Shown here piece by piece: positions 29,501 to 39,508 of a stretch of 64,000 nucleotides of DNA (position 1 is the first letter of the stretch; each line of letters starts with the position of its first letter). Position numbers and translations under genes: made by a program. This DNA is from Halictus rubicundus. Lineage: Eukaryota > Arthropoda > Insecta > Hymenoptera > Halictidae. The DNA lies in the NCBI RefSeq assembly GCF_050948215.1, contig NW_027488927.1, positions 1 through 64,000 on the forward strand. Reading direction: 5' to 3'. The notes under the pieces are model-generated. The model made no database searches and was not told where the DNA came from. It was given only the letters and a program-made list of their open reading frames with translations.

Positions 29501-32140
29501 GAGGATAGGATAGAGGATAGATGATAGGATAGGATAGAGGATAGGATAGGGGATTTGATAGGATAGAGGATAGGATAGGAAAGAGGATAGGATAGAGGAT
29601 AGGATAGGATAGAGGATAGGATAGACGATAGGATAGGATAGAGGACAGGATAGACGATAGGATAGGATAGACGATAGGATAGGATAGAGGATAGGATAGG
29701 GGATTTGATAGGATAGAGGGTAGAATAGGACAGAAGATAGGATAGGATAGAAGATAGGATAGGATAGGATAGAGGATAGGATAGGACAGAGGATAAGATA
29801 GGCTAGAGGATAGGATAGACGATAGGATAGAATAGAGGATAGGATAGGATAGAGGATAGGATAGAGGATAGGATAGAGGATAGGATAGAGGATAGGATAG
29901 AGGATAGGATAGGATAGAGAATAGGATAGGATAGAGGATAGGATATGATAGGGGATAGGATAGGATAGACGATAGGATAGGATAGAGGATAGGATAGGAT
30001 AGGATAGAGGATAGGATAGGATAGAGGATAGGATAGGATAGAGGATAGGATAGACGATAGGATAGATTAGAGGATAGGATAGGATAGAAGATAGGATAGA
30101 GGATAGGATAGAGGATATGATAGAGGATAGGATAGGATAGAGAATAGGATAGGATAGAAGATAGGATAGGATAGAGGATAGGATAGGATAGGATAGAGGA
30201 TAGGATAGGATAGAGGAGAGGATAGGATAGAGGATAGGATAGGATAGAGGATAGGATAGACGATAGGATAAAATAGAGGATAGGATAGGATAGAGGATAG
30301 GATAGGGGATTTGATAGGATAGAGGATAGGATAGGACAGAAGATAGGATAGGATAGAGGATAGGATAGGATAGAGGATAGGATAGAGGATAGATGATAGG
30401 ATAGGATAGAGGATAGGATAGGGGATTTGATAGGATAGAGGATAGGATAGGAAAGAGGATAGGATAGACGACAGGATAGGATAGAGGATAGGATAGGATA
30501 GGGGATAGGATAGGGGATTTGATAGGATAGGGGATTTGATAGGATAGAGGATAGGATAGGATAGTGGATAGGATAGGACAGAGGATAGGATAGGGGATTT
30601 GATAGGATAGAGGATAGGATAGGATAGAGGATAGGATAGGATAGAGAATAGGATAGAGTATAGGATTGAATAGAGGATAGGATAGGATAGAGGATAGGAT
30701 AGGATAGAGGATAGGACAGGATAGAGGATAGGATAGGATAGAGGATAGGATAGGATAGAGGATAGGATAGGGTAGAGGATTGGATAGAGGATAGGATAGG
30801 ATAGAGGATATTATAGGATAGAGGATATGATAGGATAGAGGATAGGATAGGATAGAGGATAGGATATCTTAGGCGATAGGATAGGATAGAGGATAGGATA
30901 GGGGATTGGATAGGATAGAGAACAGGATACGATAGGGGATAGGATAGGATAGAGGATAGGATAGGATAGAGGATAGGATAGGGGATTTGATAGGATAGGG
31001 GATTTGATAGGATAGAAGATGGGATAGGATAGAGGATAGGATAGGATAGAGGATAGGATAGGATAGAGGATAGGATAGGATAGAGGATAGGATAGGATAG
31101 GATAGAGGATAGGATAGGATAGAGGATAGGATAGGGTAGAGGATAGGATAGGATAGAGGATAGGATAGGATAGAGGATAGGATAGGATAGAGGATAGGAT
31201 AGGATAGAGGATAGGATAGGATAGAGGATAGGATAGGATAGAGGATAGGATAGGATAGAGGATAGGATATTATAGAGGATAGGATAGGATAGAGTATAGG
31301 ATTGAATAGAGGATAGTATAGGTGATTGGATATGATAGAGGATGGGATAGGTGATTGGATAGGATAGAGGATAGGATAGGTTAGAGGATAGGATAGGTGA
31401 TTGGATAGGATAGAGGATAGGATTGGGGATTGGATAGGATAGAGAACAGGATACGATAGGGGATAGGATAGGATAGAGGATAGGATAGGATAGAGGATAG
31501 GATAGGGGATTTGATAGGATAGATGATAGGATAGGATAGAAGATACGATAGGATAGAGGATAGGATAGGATAGAGGATAGGATAGGATAGAGGATAGGAT
31601 AGGATAGAGGATAGGATAGACGATAGGATAGACGATAGGATAGGATAGAGGATAGGATAGTACAGAGGATAGGATAGGGGATTTGATAGGATACAGGACA
31701 GGATAGAATAGAGGATAGGATAGGATAGAGGATAGGATAGGATAGAGGATATTATAGGATAGAGGATATGATAGGATAGAGGATAGGATAGGATAGAGGA
31801 TAGGATAGGATAGAGGGTAGGATAGGATAGAGGATAGGATAGGATAGAGTATAGGTTAGGATAGAGGATAGGATTGGATAGAGCATTGGATAGGGGATAG
31901 GATAGGATAGAGGATATTATAGGATAGAGGATATGATAGGATAGAGGATAGGATAGGATAGAGGATACGATATCTTAGGCGATAGGATAGGATAGAGGAT
32001 AGGATAGGGGATTGGATAGGATAGAGAACAGGATACGATAGGGGATAGGATAGGATAGAGGATAGGATAGGATAGAGGATAGGATAGGATAGAGGATAGG
32101 ATAGGATAGAGGATAGGATAGGGGATTTGATAGGATAGAG
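26600..32140. repeat. ~5.6-kb tandem unit, copy B
   Basis: Follows copy A directly and keeps its landmark order, including AGAATAGG with TATAGGATTGAATAG near 26.61 and 30.65 kb and the diverged GGTGATTGG island near 31.3 kb. Similarity to copy A ends near 32.14 kb, where this copy reads GATAGTATAGAAGAT. It is shorter than copy A because of an internal loss near 29.05 kb. Confidence 0.85.
31285..31460. repeat. Diverged GGTGATTGG island in copy B
   Basis: Counterpart of the island at 25.69-25.87 kb, with the same unit order. Not seen outside these two copies. Confidence 0.7.
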
Positions 32141-32719
32141 GATAGGATAGTATAGAAGATAGGATAGGATAGAGGATAGGATAGGATAGAGGATAGGATA
32201 GGATAGAGGATAGGATAGGATAGAGGATAGGATAGACGATAGGATAGACGATAGGATAGGATTGAGGATAGGATAGTACAGAGGATAGGATAGGGGATTT
32301 GATAGGATACAGGACAGGATAGAATAGAGGATAGGATAGGATAGAGGATTGGATAGGATAGAGGATAGGATAGGATAGAGGATAGGATAGACGATAGGAT
32401 AGGATAGAGGATAGGATAGGATAGAGGATAGGATAGGATAGAGGATAGGATAGGATAGAGGATAGGATAGGATAGAGGATAGGATAGGATAGAGGATAGG
32501 ATAGGATAGAGGATAGGATAGACGATAGGATAGGATAGAGGATAGGATAGGGGATTTGATAGGATAGAGGGTAGAATAGGACAGAAGATAGGATAGGATA
32601 GGGGATTTGATAGGATAGAGGGTAGAATAGGACAGAAGATAGGATAGGATAGAAGATAGGATAGGATAGGATAGAGGATAGGATAGGACAGAGGATAGGA
32701 TAGGATAGAGGATAGGATA

Positions 32720-34950
32720 GGATAGAGGATAGGATAGACGATAGGATAGACGATAGGATAGGATAGAGGATAGGATAGGATAGAGGATAGGATAGGGGAT
32801 TTGATAGGATAGGGGATTTGATAGGATAGAGGATAGGATAGGATAGAGGATAGGATAGGACAGAGGATAGGATAGGGGATTTGATAGGATAGAGGATAGG
32901 ATAGGATAGAAGATGGGATAGGATAGAGGATAGGATAGGATAGAGGATAGGATAGGATAGGATAGGATAGGATAGAGGATAGGATAGGATAGAGGGGAGG
33001 ATAGACGACGGGATAGGATAGAGGATAGGATAGGATGGAGGATAGGATAGGACAGAGGATAGGATAGAATAGAAGATGGGATAGGATAGAGGATAGGATA
33101 GGATAGAGGATAGGATAGGATAGAGGATAGGATTTGATAGAGGATAGGATAGACGACAGGATAGGATAGAGGATAGGATAGACGATAGGATAGGATAGAG
33201 GATAGGATAGGATAGAGGATAGGATAGGATAGAGGATAGGATAGGATAGAGGATAGGATAGGATAGAGGATAGGATAGACGACAGGATAGGATAGAGGAT
33301 AGGATAGGATAGAGGATAAGATAGGATAGAGGATAGGATAGGATAGAGGATAGGATGGAGGATAGGATAGAGAATAGGTTAGGATAGAGGATAGGATAGG
33401 ATAGAGGATAGAGGATAGGATAGGACAGAGGATAGGATAGGGGATTTGATAGGATAGAGGATAGGATAGGATAGAAGATGGGATAGGATAGAGGATAGGA
33501 TAGGATAGAGGATAGGATGGGATAGAGGATAGGATAGGATAGAGGATAGGATAGACGACAGGATAGGATAGAGGATAGGATAGACGATAGGATAGGATAG
33601 AGGATAGGATAGGATAGAGGATAGGATAGAGGATAGATGATAGGATAGGATAGAGGATAGATGATAGGATAGGATAGAGGATAGGATAGGGGATTTGATA
33701 GGATAGAGGATAGGATAGGAAAGAGGATAGGATAGACGATAGGATAGGATAGAGGATAGGATAGGATAGGACAGAAGATAGGATAGGATAGAGGATATGA
33801 TAGGATAGAGGATATTATAGGATAGAGGATAAGATAGGATAGAGGATAGGATAGGATAGAAGATAGGATAGGATAGAGGATAGGATAGGATAGGATAGAG
33901 GATAGGATAGGATAGAGGATAGGATAGGATAGAGGATAGGATAGGATAGAGGATAGGATAGGATAGAGGATAGGATAGGATAGAGGATAGGATAGACGAT
34001 AGGATAGATTAGAGGATAGGATAGGATAGAGGATAGGATAGAGGATAGGATAGAGGATAGGATAGAGGATAGGATAGAGGATATGATAGAGGATAGGATA
34101 GGATAGAGAATAGGATAGGATAGAGGATAGGATATGATAGGGGATAGGATAGGATAGAGCATAGGATAGGATAGAGGATAGGATAGGGGATTTGATAGGA
34201 TAGGGGATTTGATAGGATAGAGGATAGGATAGGATAGAGGATAGGATAGGACAGAGGATAGGATAGGGGATTTGATAGGATAGAGGATAGGATAGGATAG
34301 AAGATGGGATAGGATAGAGGATATTATAGGATAGAGGATATGATAGGATAGAGGATAGGATAGGATAGAAGATAGGATAGGATAGAGGATAGGATAGGAT
34401 AGAGGATAGGATAGGATAGAGGATAGGATAGGATAGAGGATAGGATAGGATAGAGGATAGAGGATAGGATAGGGGATTTGATAGGATAGAGGATAGGATA
34501 GGATAGAGGATAGGATAGAGGATAGGATAGAGGATAGGATAGAGGATAGGAAAGGATAGAGGATAGGATAGGACAGAGGATAGGATAGGATAGAAGATGG
34601 GATAGGATAGAGGATAGGATAGGATAGAGGATAGGATAGGATAGAGGATAGGATAGACGACAGGATAGGATAGAGGATAGGATAGACGATAGGATAGGAT
34701 AGAGAATAGGATAGGATAGAGGATAGGATAGGATAGAGGATAGGATAGGATAGAGGATAGGATAGGATAGAGGATAGGATAGGATAGAGGATAGGATAGG
34801 ATAGGATAGAGGATAGGATAGGATAGGATAGAGGATAGGATAGGATAGAGGATAGGATAGGATAGAGGATAGGATAGGATAGAGGATAGGATAGACGATA
34901 GGATAGATTAGAGGATAGGATAGGATAGAGGATAGGATAGAGGATAGGAT
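32720..34950. repeat. Partial third copy of the ~5.9-kb unit (copy C)
   Basis: Matches about 27.33 kb onward of copy B with offsets of 5379-5391 bp (GGATTTGATAGAGG at 27751 and 33130). Past 34.3 kb it follows copy A better, because it keeps the GATAGGAAAGGATAG segment that copy B has lost. It therefore branched from an A-like ancestor. Confidence 0.7.
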
Positions 34951-36070
34951 AGGATAGAGGATAGGATAGGATAGAGGATAGGATAGGATAGACGATAGGA
35001 TAGGATAGAGGATAGGATAGGATAGGATAGAGAATAGGTTAGGATAGAGGATAGGATAGGATAGAGGATAGAGGATAGGATAGGACAGAGGATAGGATAG
35101 GGGATTTGATAGGATAGAGGATAGGATAGGATAGAAGATGGGATAGGATAGAGGATAGGATAGGATAGAGGATAGGATGGGATAGAGGATAGGATAGGAT
35201 AGAGGATAGGATAGACGACAGGATAGGATAGAGGATAGGATAGACGATAGGATAGGATAGAGGATAGGATAGGATAGAGGATAGGATAGAGGATAGATGA
35301 TAGGATAGGATAGAGGATAGATGATAGGATAGGATAGAGGATAGGATAGGGGATTTGATAGGATAGAGGATAGGATAGGAAAGAGGATAGGATAGACGAT
35401 AGGATAGGATAGAGGATAGGATAGGATAGAGGATAGGATAGGGGATTTGATAGGATAGAGGATAGGATAGGACAGAAGATAGGATAGGATAGAGGATATG
35501 ATAGGATAGAGGATATTATAGGATAGAGGATATGATAGGATAGAGGATAGGATAGGATAGAAGATACAATAGGATAGAGGATAGGATAGGATAGGACAGA
35601 GGATAGGATAGGATAGAGGATAGGATAGGATAGAGGATAGGATAGGATAGAGGATAGGATAGGATAGAGGATAGGATAGACGATAGGATAGATTAGAGGA
35701 TAGGATAGGATAGAGGATAGGATAGAGGATAGGATAGAGGATAGGATAGAGGATATGATAGAGGATAGGATAGGATAGAGAATAGGATAGGATAGAGGAT
35801 AGGATATGATAGGGGATAGGATAGGATAGAGCATAGGATAGGATAGAGGATAGGATAGGGGATTTGATAGGATAGGGGATTTGATAGGATAGAGGATAGG
35901 ATAGGATAGAGGATAGGATAGGACAGAGGATAGGATAGGGGATTTGATAGGATAGAGGATAGGATAGGATAGAAGATGGGATAGGATAGAGGATATTATA
36001 GGATAGAGGATATGATAGGATAGAGGATAGGATAGGATAGAAGATAGGATAGGATAGAGGATAGGATAGG
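34321..36070. repeat. Segment duplicated about 14.08 kb downstream (48.42-50.15 kb), left copy
   Basis: Landmark order from GATATTATAGG at 34320 to about 36.07 kb matches 48.42-50.15 kb, with offsets of 14077-14096 bp; for example the GATAGGACAGAGG unit near 35595 and 49672. The left copy lies 0.5 kb before the retrotransposon. Confidence 0.7.
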
Positions 36071-36563
36071 ATAGAGGATAGGATAGGATAGAGGATATTA
36101 TAGGATAGAGGATATGATAGGATAGAGGATAGGATAGGATAGAGGATAGGATAGGATAGAGGGTAGGATAGGATAGAGGATAGGATAGGATAGAGTATAG
36201 GATAGGATAGAGGATAGGATTGTATAGAGGATAGGATAGACGATAGGATAGACGATAGGATAGGATTGAGGATAGGATAGTACAGAGGATAGGATAGGGG
36301 ATTTGATAGGATACAGGACAGGATAGAATAGAGGATAGGATAGGATAGAGGATTGGATAGGATAGAGGATAGGATAGGATAGAGGATAGGATAGACGATA
36401 GGATAGGATAGAGGATAGGATAGGATAGAGGATAGGATAGGATAGAGGATAGGATAGGATAGAGGATAGGATAGGATAGAGGATAGGATAGGATAGAGGA
36501 TAGGATAGGATAGAGGATAGGATAGACGATAGGATAGGATAGAGGATAGGATAGGATAGAGGA

Positions 36564-36569
36564 TAGGAT
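36564..36569. repeat. Target-site duplication, 5' copy (TAGGAT)
   Basis: The last satellite bases before the element. Aligning both flanks to uninterrupted related copies (for example 43121-43200 and 53741-53800) shows that TAGGAT, or ATAGGAT if the last A of the tail is counted, is present on both sides but once in the empty site. The satellite's own periodicity means a 1-2-bp duplication in a site with one extra pentamer is the alternative. Confidence 0.6.
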
Positions 36570-36570
36570 T

Positions 36571-39081
36571 CGGGGGGACCGACGGCCGCGATGGGCCTTG
36601 AAGCGGCTGGACGCGGACGCGTTCGGGGCCGCGGTAGCCGCGGCGACATGGACGGGGCCGGCCCTGTCCGAGCTGGGGCCTGCGCAAGGGGCGAGGCGGC
36701 TGCGGGAGGTAATGACGGCGGTGTGCGACACCGCCATGCCCCGCAGCCGGTTCGCCCCCAGGAGGGCGGCGTACTGGTGGTCCGCCGGCATTGCGGAGCT
36801 CCGGCGTGCCTGCAATGCCGCGCGGCGTCGGTACGGCCGAGCGCGTAGGAGGCGCGACGACGAGGAGGCGACGGCGAGGCTCGGCGGGGAGTACCGAGCC
36901 GCGCTCGGGGTTCTCCGCAGGGCTATCGCGCGGGCCAAGGCCGACGCGTGGTCGGAGCTCGTCGGCACGGTGGACTCCGATCCATGGGGGCGCCCGTACA
37001 AGCTTGTCATGAACAAGCTGCGCGCGTGGGCGCCTCCGGTGACGGAGTCGATGGACCCCCACCTGCTCGAGGGAGTGGTGGCGTCCCTCTTCCCGCGAGA
37101 GGGGGGACAACTGCGCCGCTCCCATTGGGAACAGGAGCCTCTCTCCTGGTCCGCAGAGTGGGAGGTGTCGGCCGGCGAGCTGGGTGAGGCGATGGCCAGG
37201 GCGCGGCGGGTGGGCCGCAAGGCCCCGGGCCCGGACGGGGTGCCGGGCCGCGCGTTGGTCTTGGCCCTGGAGGGGGGACTCGCCGCCGAACTCCGGCAGC
37301 TGTATAACGGCTGTCTGAGGGAGGGGGTGTTCCCCACGGAGTGGAAGTCGGGCAGGTTGGTCCTCCTTCCGAAGGGGGGCAAGTCCCGGGACTCGCCCTC
37401 AGGGTACCGGCCAATTTGTCTGCTGGACGAGGCGGGGAAGTTGTTCGAGCGCGTACTCGTTGGACGCCTCGTCCGGCACCTGTCGGCGGGAGGGGTCCCC
37501 GATCTGAGCGGGGTTCAATTCGGCTTCCGGGAGGGTCTCTCCACCGTCGACGCCATTCGGCGGGTGAGGGCTCTCTCGGAGGCCTGTACGAGGGGGGGCG
37601 GTGTTGCGTTGGCGATATCCTTGGATATCGCTAACGCGTTCAACACCGTCCCCTGGGATCGGATAATGGAGGCCCTGGTCTTCCACCGGGTGCCTCTGTA
37701 TCTCAGAAGGGTGATTGGGAGCTATCTCTCCGACAGGCGTATAGAGTATCCCGGCCGGTACGGGATGGTGCGCAGGGGCGTCGTGCGCGGGGTTCCGCAG
37801 GGCTCGGTGTTGGGCCCGTTGCTGTGGAATCTTGCGTACGATCGCGTCCTGCGGGAGGAGATGCCTCCCGGGGTCAGCCTGACGTGTTACGCCGACGACA
37901 CGCTGGTATTGGCCACCGGGAGGTATGCGAAGGAGGCCATCTGCCTGGCGGAGCGCGGCGCGTGGCGCGCGGTGCGCGCGATCCGGTCGCTGGGCCTAGA
38001 GGTGTCCGTCGAGAAAACCAGGGCCATGTGGTTTCTCCGCTCGGCCCGGTTGGCGGCGCCTCCCCAGTGCTGGATCTGCGTGGGGGAGGGGATGGTCAAG
38101 GTCGGGTCCCAGATGCGGTACCTGGGACTCGAGCTTGACGGCCGGTGGCGTTTTGACCGCCACCTTGAGTCGCTGGCGCCCCGGGCGGAGAGGGCGACCG
38201 CTGCGCTCGGTCGCCTTCTCCCGAATCTCGGGGGACCCTGTGGACGGGTGCGTCGTCTGTTCGCGGTGGTGGTGCGAGTTTTGGTCCTGTACGGAGCCCC
38301 TGTGTGGGCGCGCGATGTCTTGGCTAGGGGGCGCAGTGGCGGCACACGGTCGCTGCTGCGTCGCATCGAGCGCAGGCTGGCCATAGGCATCGTGCGGGGG
38401 TACCGCACCATTTCATACGCGACGGCGATGGTGATGTCGGGGCTGATCCCCCTCGAGCTGGAGGCCCGCGTGTTGGCGGATGTGCATACGCACTCCAGGG
38501 AACTCCGGCTCCGGGGGGTGGCCCCGGATCAGGCGCGGCTCATGGTGGATGAGCTCAGGCGACATGCTCGGCGGCACGCAGCCCGGGAGTGGCGCGATAG
38601 CCTTCCCGGGACGAGGGAGGGCGAGAGGCGGGCCGTTCGGGCCATCCTCCCGGTGTTCGATCAATGGAACAGGGGATGGATGGGGCATAGGGTCTCCTAC
38701 CGTGTGACGCAGGTGATGAGCGGGCACGGGTGCTTCGGCGACTACCTGTGTCGCATCGGGAGGGAGACCGAGGAGGCGTGTCACCACTGCGGCGAGCCGC
38801 GGGACACGGCGCAACACACTCTGGAGGAGTGTCCGGCATGGGGGGGAGAGCGCCGTGCCCTGCGGCGCGCGGTGGGCCACGACCTCTCGCTCCCGGCTGT
38901 CGTCGCTGCGGCAGCCGGTGGCGAGGAGGCGTGGAGGGGGTTCGCTTCCTTCTGCGAGCGGGTTATGCTGCGGAAGGAGGCTGCGGAACGGGATCGGGAG
39001 CGTAATCACGATCCCGGCCGAAGGGGGGTGAGGCGGCGCAGGGTACGCCCCGGGGGCGTACCCCCGTTGCGACGCCTCTGA
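36571..39081 (+). CDS. ORF2 fragment: reverse transcriptase of R1-clade retrotransposon (5' partial)
   Basis: Open for 836 codons from the 5' junction to TGA. Numbering from the codon at 36571: residues 5-19 are the linker RRPRWALKRLDADAF; 69-80 contain YWWSAGIAELRR; RT motifs follow in order: APGPDG near 218, KSGRLVLLPK 259-268, YRPICLLD 279-286, QFGFREGLST 316-325, SLDIANAF with catalytic D352, GVPQGSVLGPLLWN 407-420, YADD 440-443 with catalytic D442 and D443, KTRAMWF 482-488, and YLGLELD 517-523. The C-terminal region carries a C-x2-C-x8-H-x4-C zinc knuckle (C737, C740, H749, C754) and a basic tail. No RNase H domain was seen. All three catalytic aspartates and the knuckle are present and there is no frameshift. 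Missing are the endonuclease and true start; family ORF2 proteins are usually 1000 or more residues. The first in-frame ATG is at 36712. Codons favour G/C at third position, unlike the flanks. The enzyme would make cDNA at a nicked target, but this copy supplies no nickase. Confidence 0.95.
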   Translation, partial: RGDRRPRWALKRLDADAFGAAVAAATWTGPALSELGPAQGARRLREVMTAVCDTAMPRSRFAPRRAAYWWSAGIAELRRACNAARRRYGRARRRRDDEEATARLGGEYRAALGVLRRAIARAKADAWSELVGTVDSDPWGRPYKLVMNKLRAWAPPVTESMDPHLLEGVVASLFPREGGQLRRSHWEQEPLSWSAEWEVSAGELGEAMARARRVGRKAPGPDGVPGRALVLALEGGLAAELRQLYNGCLREGVFPTEWKSGRLVLLPKGGKSRDSPSGYRPICLLDEAGKLFERVLVGRLVRHLSAGGVPDLSGVQFGFREGLSTVDAIRRVRALSEACTRGGGVALAISLDIANAFNTVPWDRIMEALVFHRVPLYLRRVIGSYLSDRRIEYPGRYGMVRRGVVRGVPQGSVLGPLLWNLAYDRVLREEMPPGVSLTCYADDTLVLATGRYAKEAICLAERGAWRAVRAIRSLGLEVSVEKTRAMWFLRSARLAAPPQCWICVGEGMVKVGSQMRYLGLELDGRWRFDRHLESLAPRAERATAALGRLLPNLGGPCGRVRRLFAVVVRVLVLYGAPVWARDVLARGRSGGTRSLLRRIERRLAIGIVRGYRTISYATAMVMSGLIPLELEARVLADVHTHSRELRLRGVAPDQARLMVDELRRHARRHAAREWRDSLPGTREGERRAVRAILPVFDQWNRGWMGHRVSYRVTQVMSGHGCFGDYLCRIGRETEEACHHCGEPRDTAQHTLEECPAWGGERRALRRAVGHDLSLPAVVAAAAGGEEAWRGFASFCERVMLRKEAAERDRERNHDPGRRGVRRRRVRPGGVPPLRRL

Positions 39082-39219
39082 CGCGAGCGGGGACGCCCTT
39101 GATGATCTCGAGGCGGGGGATCGGATATCCCCTTACACTCGGTCACCAACGGCGTCCCCGGAGGCCGCCGGGCATCTCGAGCGGGGGCTCGGATGCTCAT
39201 CGGGCGGCCTAACAGGGGG

Positions 39220-39253
39220 GAAGGCGCCACGTCGTCCGTTGCGTGGTGCCTTC
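39220..39253 (+). other. 3'UTR stem-loop 1
   Basis: The left arm 39220-39231 and right arm 39242-39253 pair over 12 bp (arms GAAGGCGCCACG and CGTGGTGCCTTC) with one G-U wobble and a 10-nt loop. Arms read directly from the sequence; folding was not computed. The G-U pair in RNA is compatible with a stem kept at RNA level. Confidence 0.7.
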
Positions 39254-39393
39254 GGATAGAGTAGGTACGGGAGGGGGCCGCGTCCCCCCCTGGGTGGTAT
39301 GCTAAGGCGGAGGCACACCGGATTGACATGCGCGCGCAGAGCACGGGTGCCCCCAGGAGTCTAGGGACGGACGGGGAGGAGTTAGTGGGTATA

Positions 39394-39418
39394 CTCGGCG
39401 TTGCACCAACCAGCCGAG
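39394..39418 (+). other. 3'UTR stem-loop 2 (alternative partner of the terminal stem)
   Basis: CTCGGC (39394-39399) pairs with GCCGAG (39413-39418), and inside it GTTG (39400-39403) pairs with CAAC (39407-39410) around a 3-nt loop, leaving two unpaired bases on the right side. Ten pairs in 25 nt. Its right arm overlaps the left arm of the terminal long-range stem, so both cannot form at once. Confidence 0.6.
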
Positions 39419-39492
39419 GAGTCCCACATAACCCGGACCACCCCCCCCCCCCCGGGGGGGTTCGGGTATCCGTAACGAGATTACCTCCTCGG
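39414..39492 (+). other. Terminal RNA domain closed by an 8-bp stem at the poly(A) junction
   Basis: CCGAGGAG (39414-39421) is the perfect reverse complement of CTCCTCGG (39485-39492). The right arm ends at the base immediately before the poly(A) run, so the stem would seal the 3' end of the element body and enclose stem-loop 3. This position suits a recognition structure for initiation of reverse transcription; that function is inference. Confidence 0.6.
39431..39467 (+). other. 3'UTR stem-loop 3 (C-run/G-run hairpin)
   Basis: ACCCGGACC (39431-39439) pairs with GGTTCGGGT (39459-39467) through nine pairs including one G-U. After a bulged A at 39440, part of the 13-nt C run (39441-39453) pairs with the 7-nt G run (39454-39460). 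About 14 pairs in total. The exact length of the C run may be a sequencing uncertainty, but the outer nine pairs do not depend on it. Confidence 0.7.
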
Positions 39493-39508
39493 AAAAAAAA
39501 AAAAAAAA
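39493..39508 (+). other. Poly(A) tail, 16 nt
   Basis: Uninterrupted run of 16 A between the 3'UTR and TAGGATAGGGG of the satellite. It marks the 3' end of a poly(A)-type non-LTR insertion and fixes the orientation as +. One A could belong to the target. Confidence 0.95.

Larger units (their letters stand above)
1..36569. repeat. GGATA / 17-bp satellite array, left part
   Basis: Continuous tandem repeat built from GGATA. The commonest longer unit is GAGGATAGGATAGGATA (17 bp); 12-bp and 22-bp forms have two or four pentamers. Base composition of the unit on this strand is about 41% G, 41% A, 18% T and almost no C. C occurs only in recurrent variants such as GACGATAGG, GACGACAGG, GGACAGAGG, GAGCATAGG and ATACGATAG. 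The variants are shared among distant copies in the same order, so the array has a duplication history above the 17-bp level. No gene was seen in this stretch. The minus strand reads open over long distances only because the repeat lacks stop codons on that strand. Family name is not recognised; it is not human satellite III, whose unit is GGAAT. Confidence 0.97.
39082..39492 (+). other. 3'UTR of the retrotransposon
   Basis: GC-rich noncoding sequence between the ORF2 stop and the poly(A) tail. It contains several stem-loops (listed separately), an imperfect 22-23-bp direct repeat at 39104-39126 and 39173-39194 sharing ATCTCGA and GCGGGGG, and a 10-bp inverted repeat CGGGGACGCC (39088-39097) with GGCGTCCCCG (39151-39160). 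No AATAAA signal was seen before the tail. In related elements, including SART1 and R2, 3'UTR RNA structure is what the reverse transcriptase recognises; that role here is inferred. Confidence 0.85.
36570..39508 (+). mobile_element. 5'-truncated R1-clade non-LTR retrotransposon
   Basis: A 2.9-kb GC-rich block with no similarity to the surrounding satellite. It starts abruptly inside an ORF2 coding frame, has one long open frame with reverse transcriptase, a 3'UTR of about 410 nt and a 16-nt poly(A) tail, and satellite resumes at once. This is the layout left by target-primed reverse transcription that stopped early. ORF1, the apurinic-type endonuclease and any 5'UTR are absent, so the copy cannot move by itself. 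R1-clade assignment rests on the linker text RRPRWALKRLDADAF, the YWW-x5-AELRR segment, the RT motifs and the terminal CCHC knuckle. R1-clade members often target one sequence; TRAS and SART use insect telomeric TTAGG repeats and Waldo uses a simple repeat. Assignment below clade is not possible by eye. Confidence 0.93.

Noticed and set aside
1..36569. CRISPR array
   Set aside because: Units are directly adjacent with no unique spacers and are made of a pentamer; other content is eukaryotic.
36598..36600. TTG as the true start of the RT protein
   Set aside because: Coding similarity to the R1 linker extends upstream to the junction at 36571, so the frame is truncated and its real start is lost.
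36591..36848. ATG-started + strand frame at the 5' end of the insert
   Set aside because: Out of frame with the RT motifs; the frame through 36571-39081 carries all conserved residues. Other short + strand frames inside the element are rejected for the same reason.
34324..37382. Minus-strand frames running from inside the retrotransposon into the left satellite (933 and 824 codons)
   Set aside because: Antisense shadows of the GC-rich RT frame fused to stop-free satellite; no domain and no reason for translation.
39441..39460. C-run followed by G-run as a rho-independent type terminator
   Set aside because: It lies in a poly(A)-type retrotransposon 3'UTR of a eukaryote, is not followed directly by a T run, and fits better as part of the 3' RNA structure.
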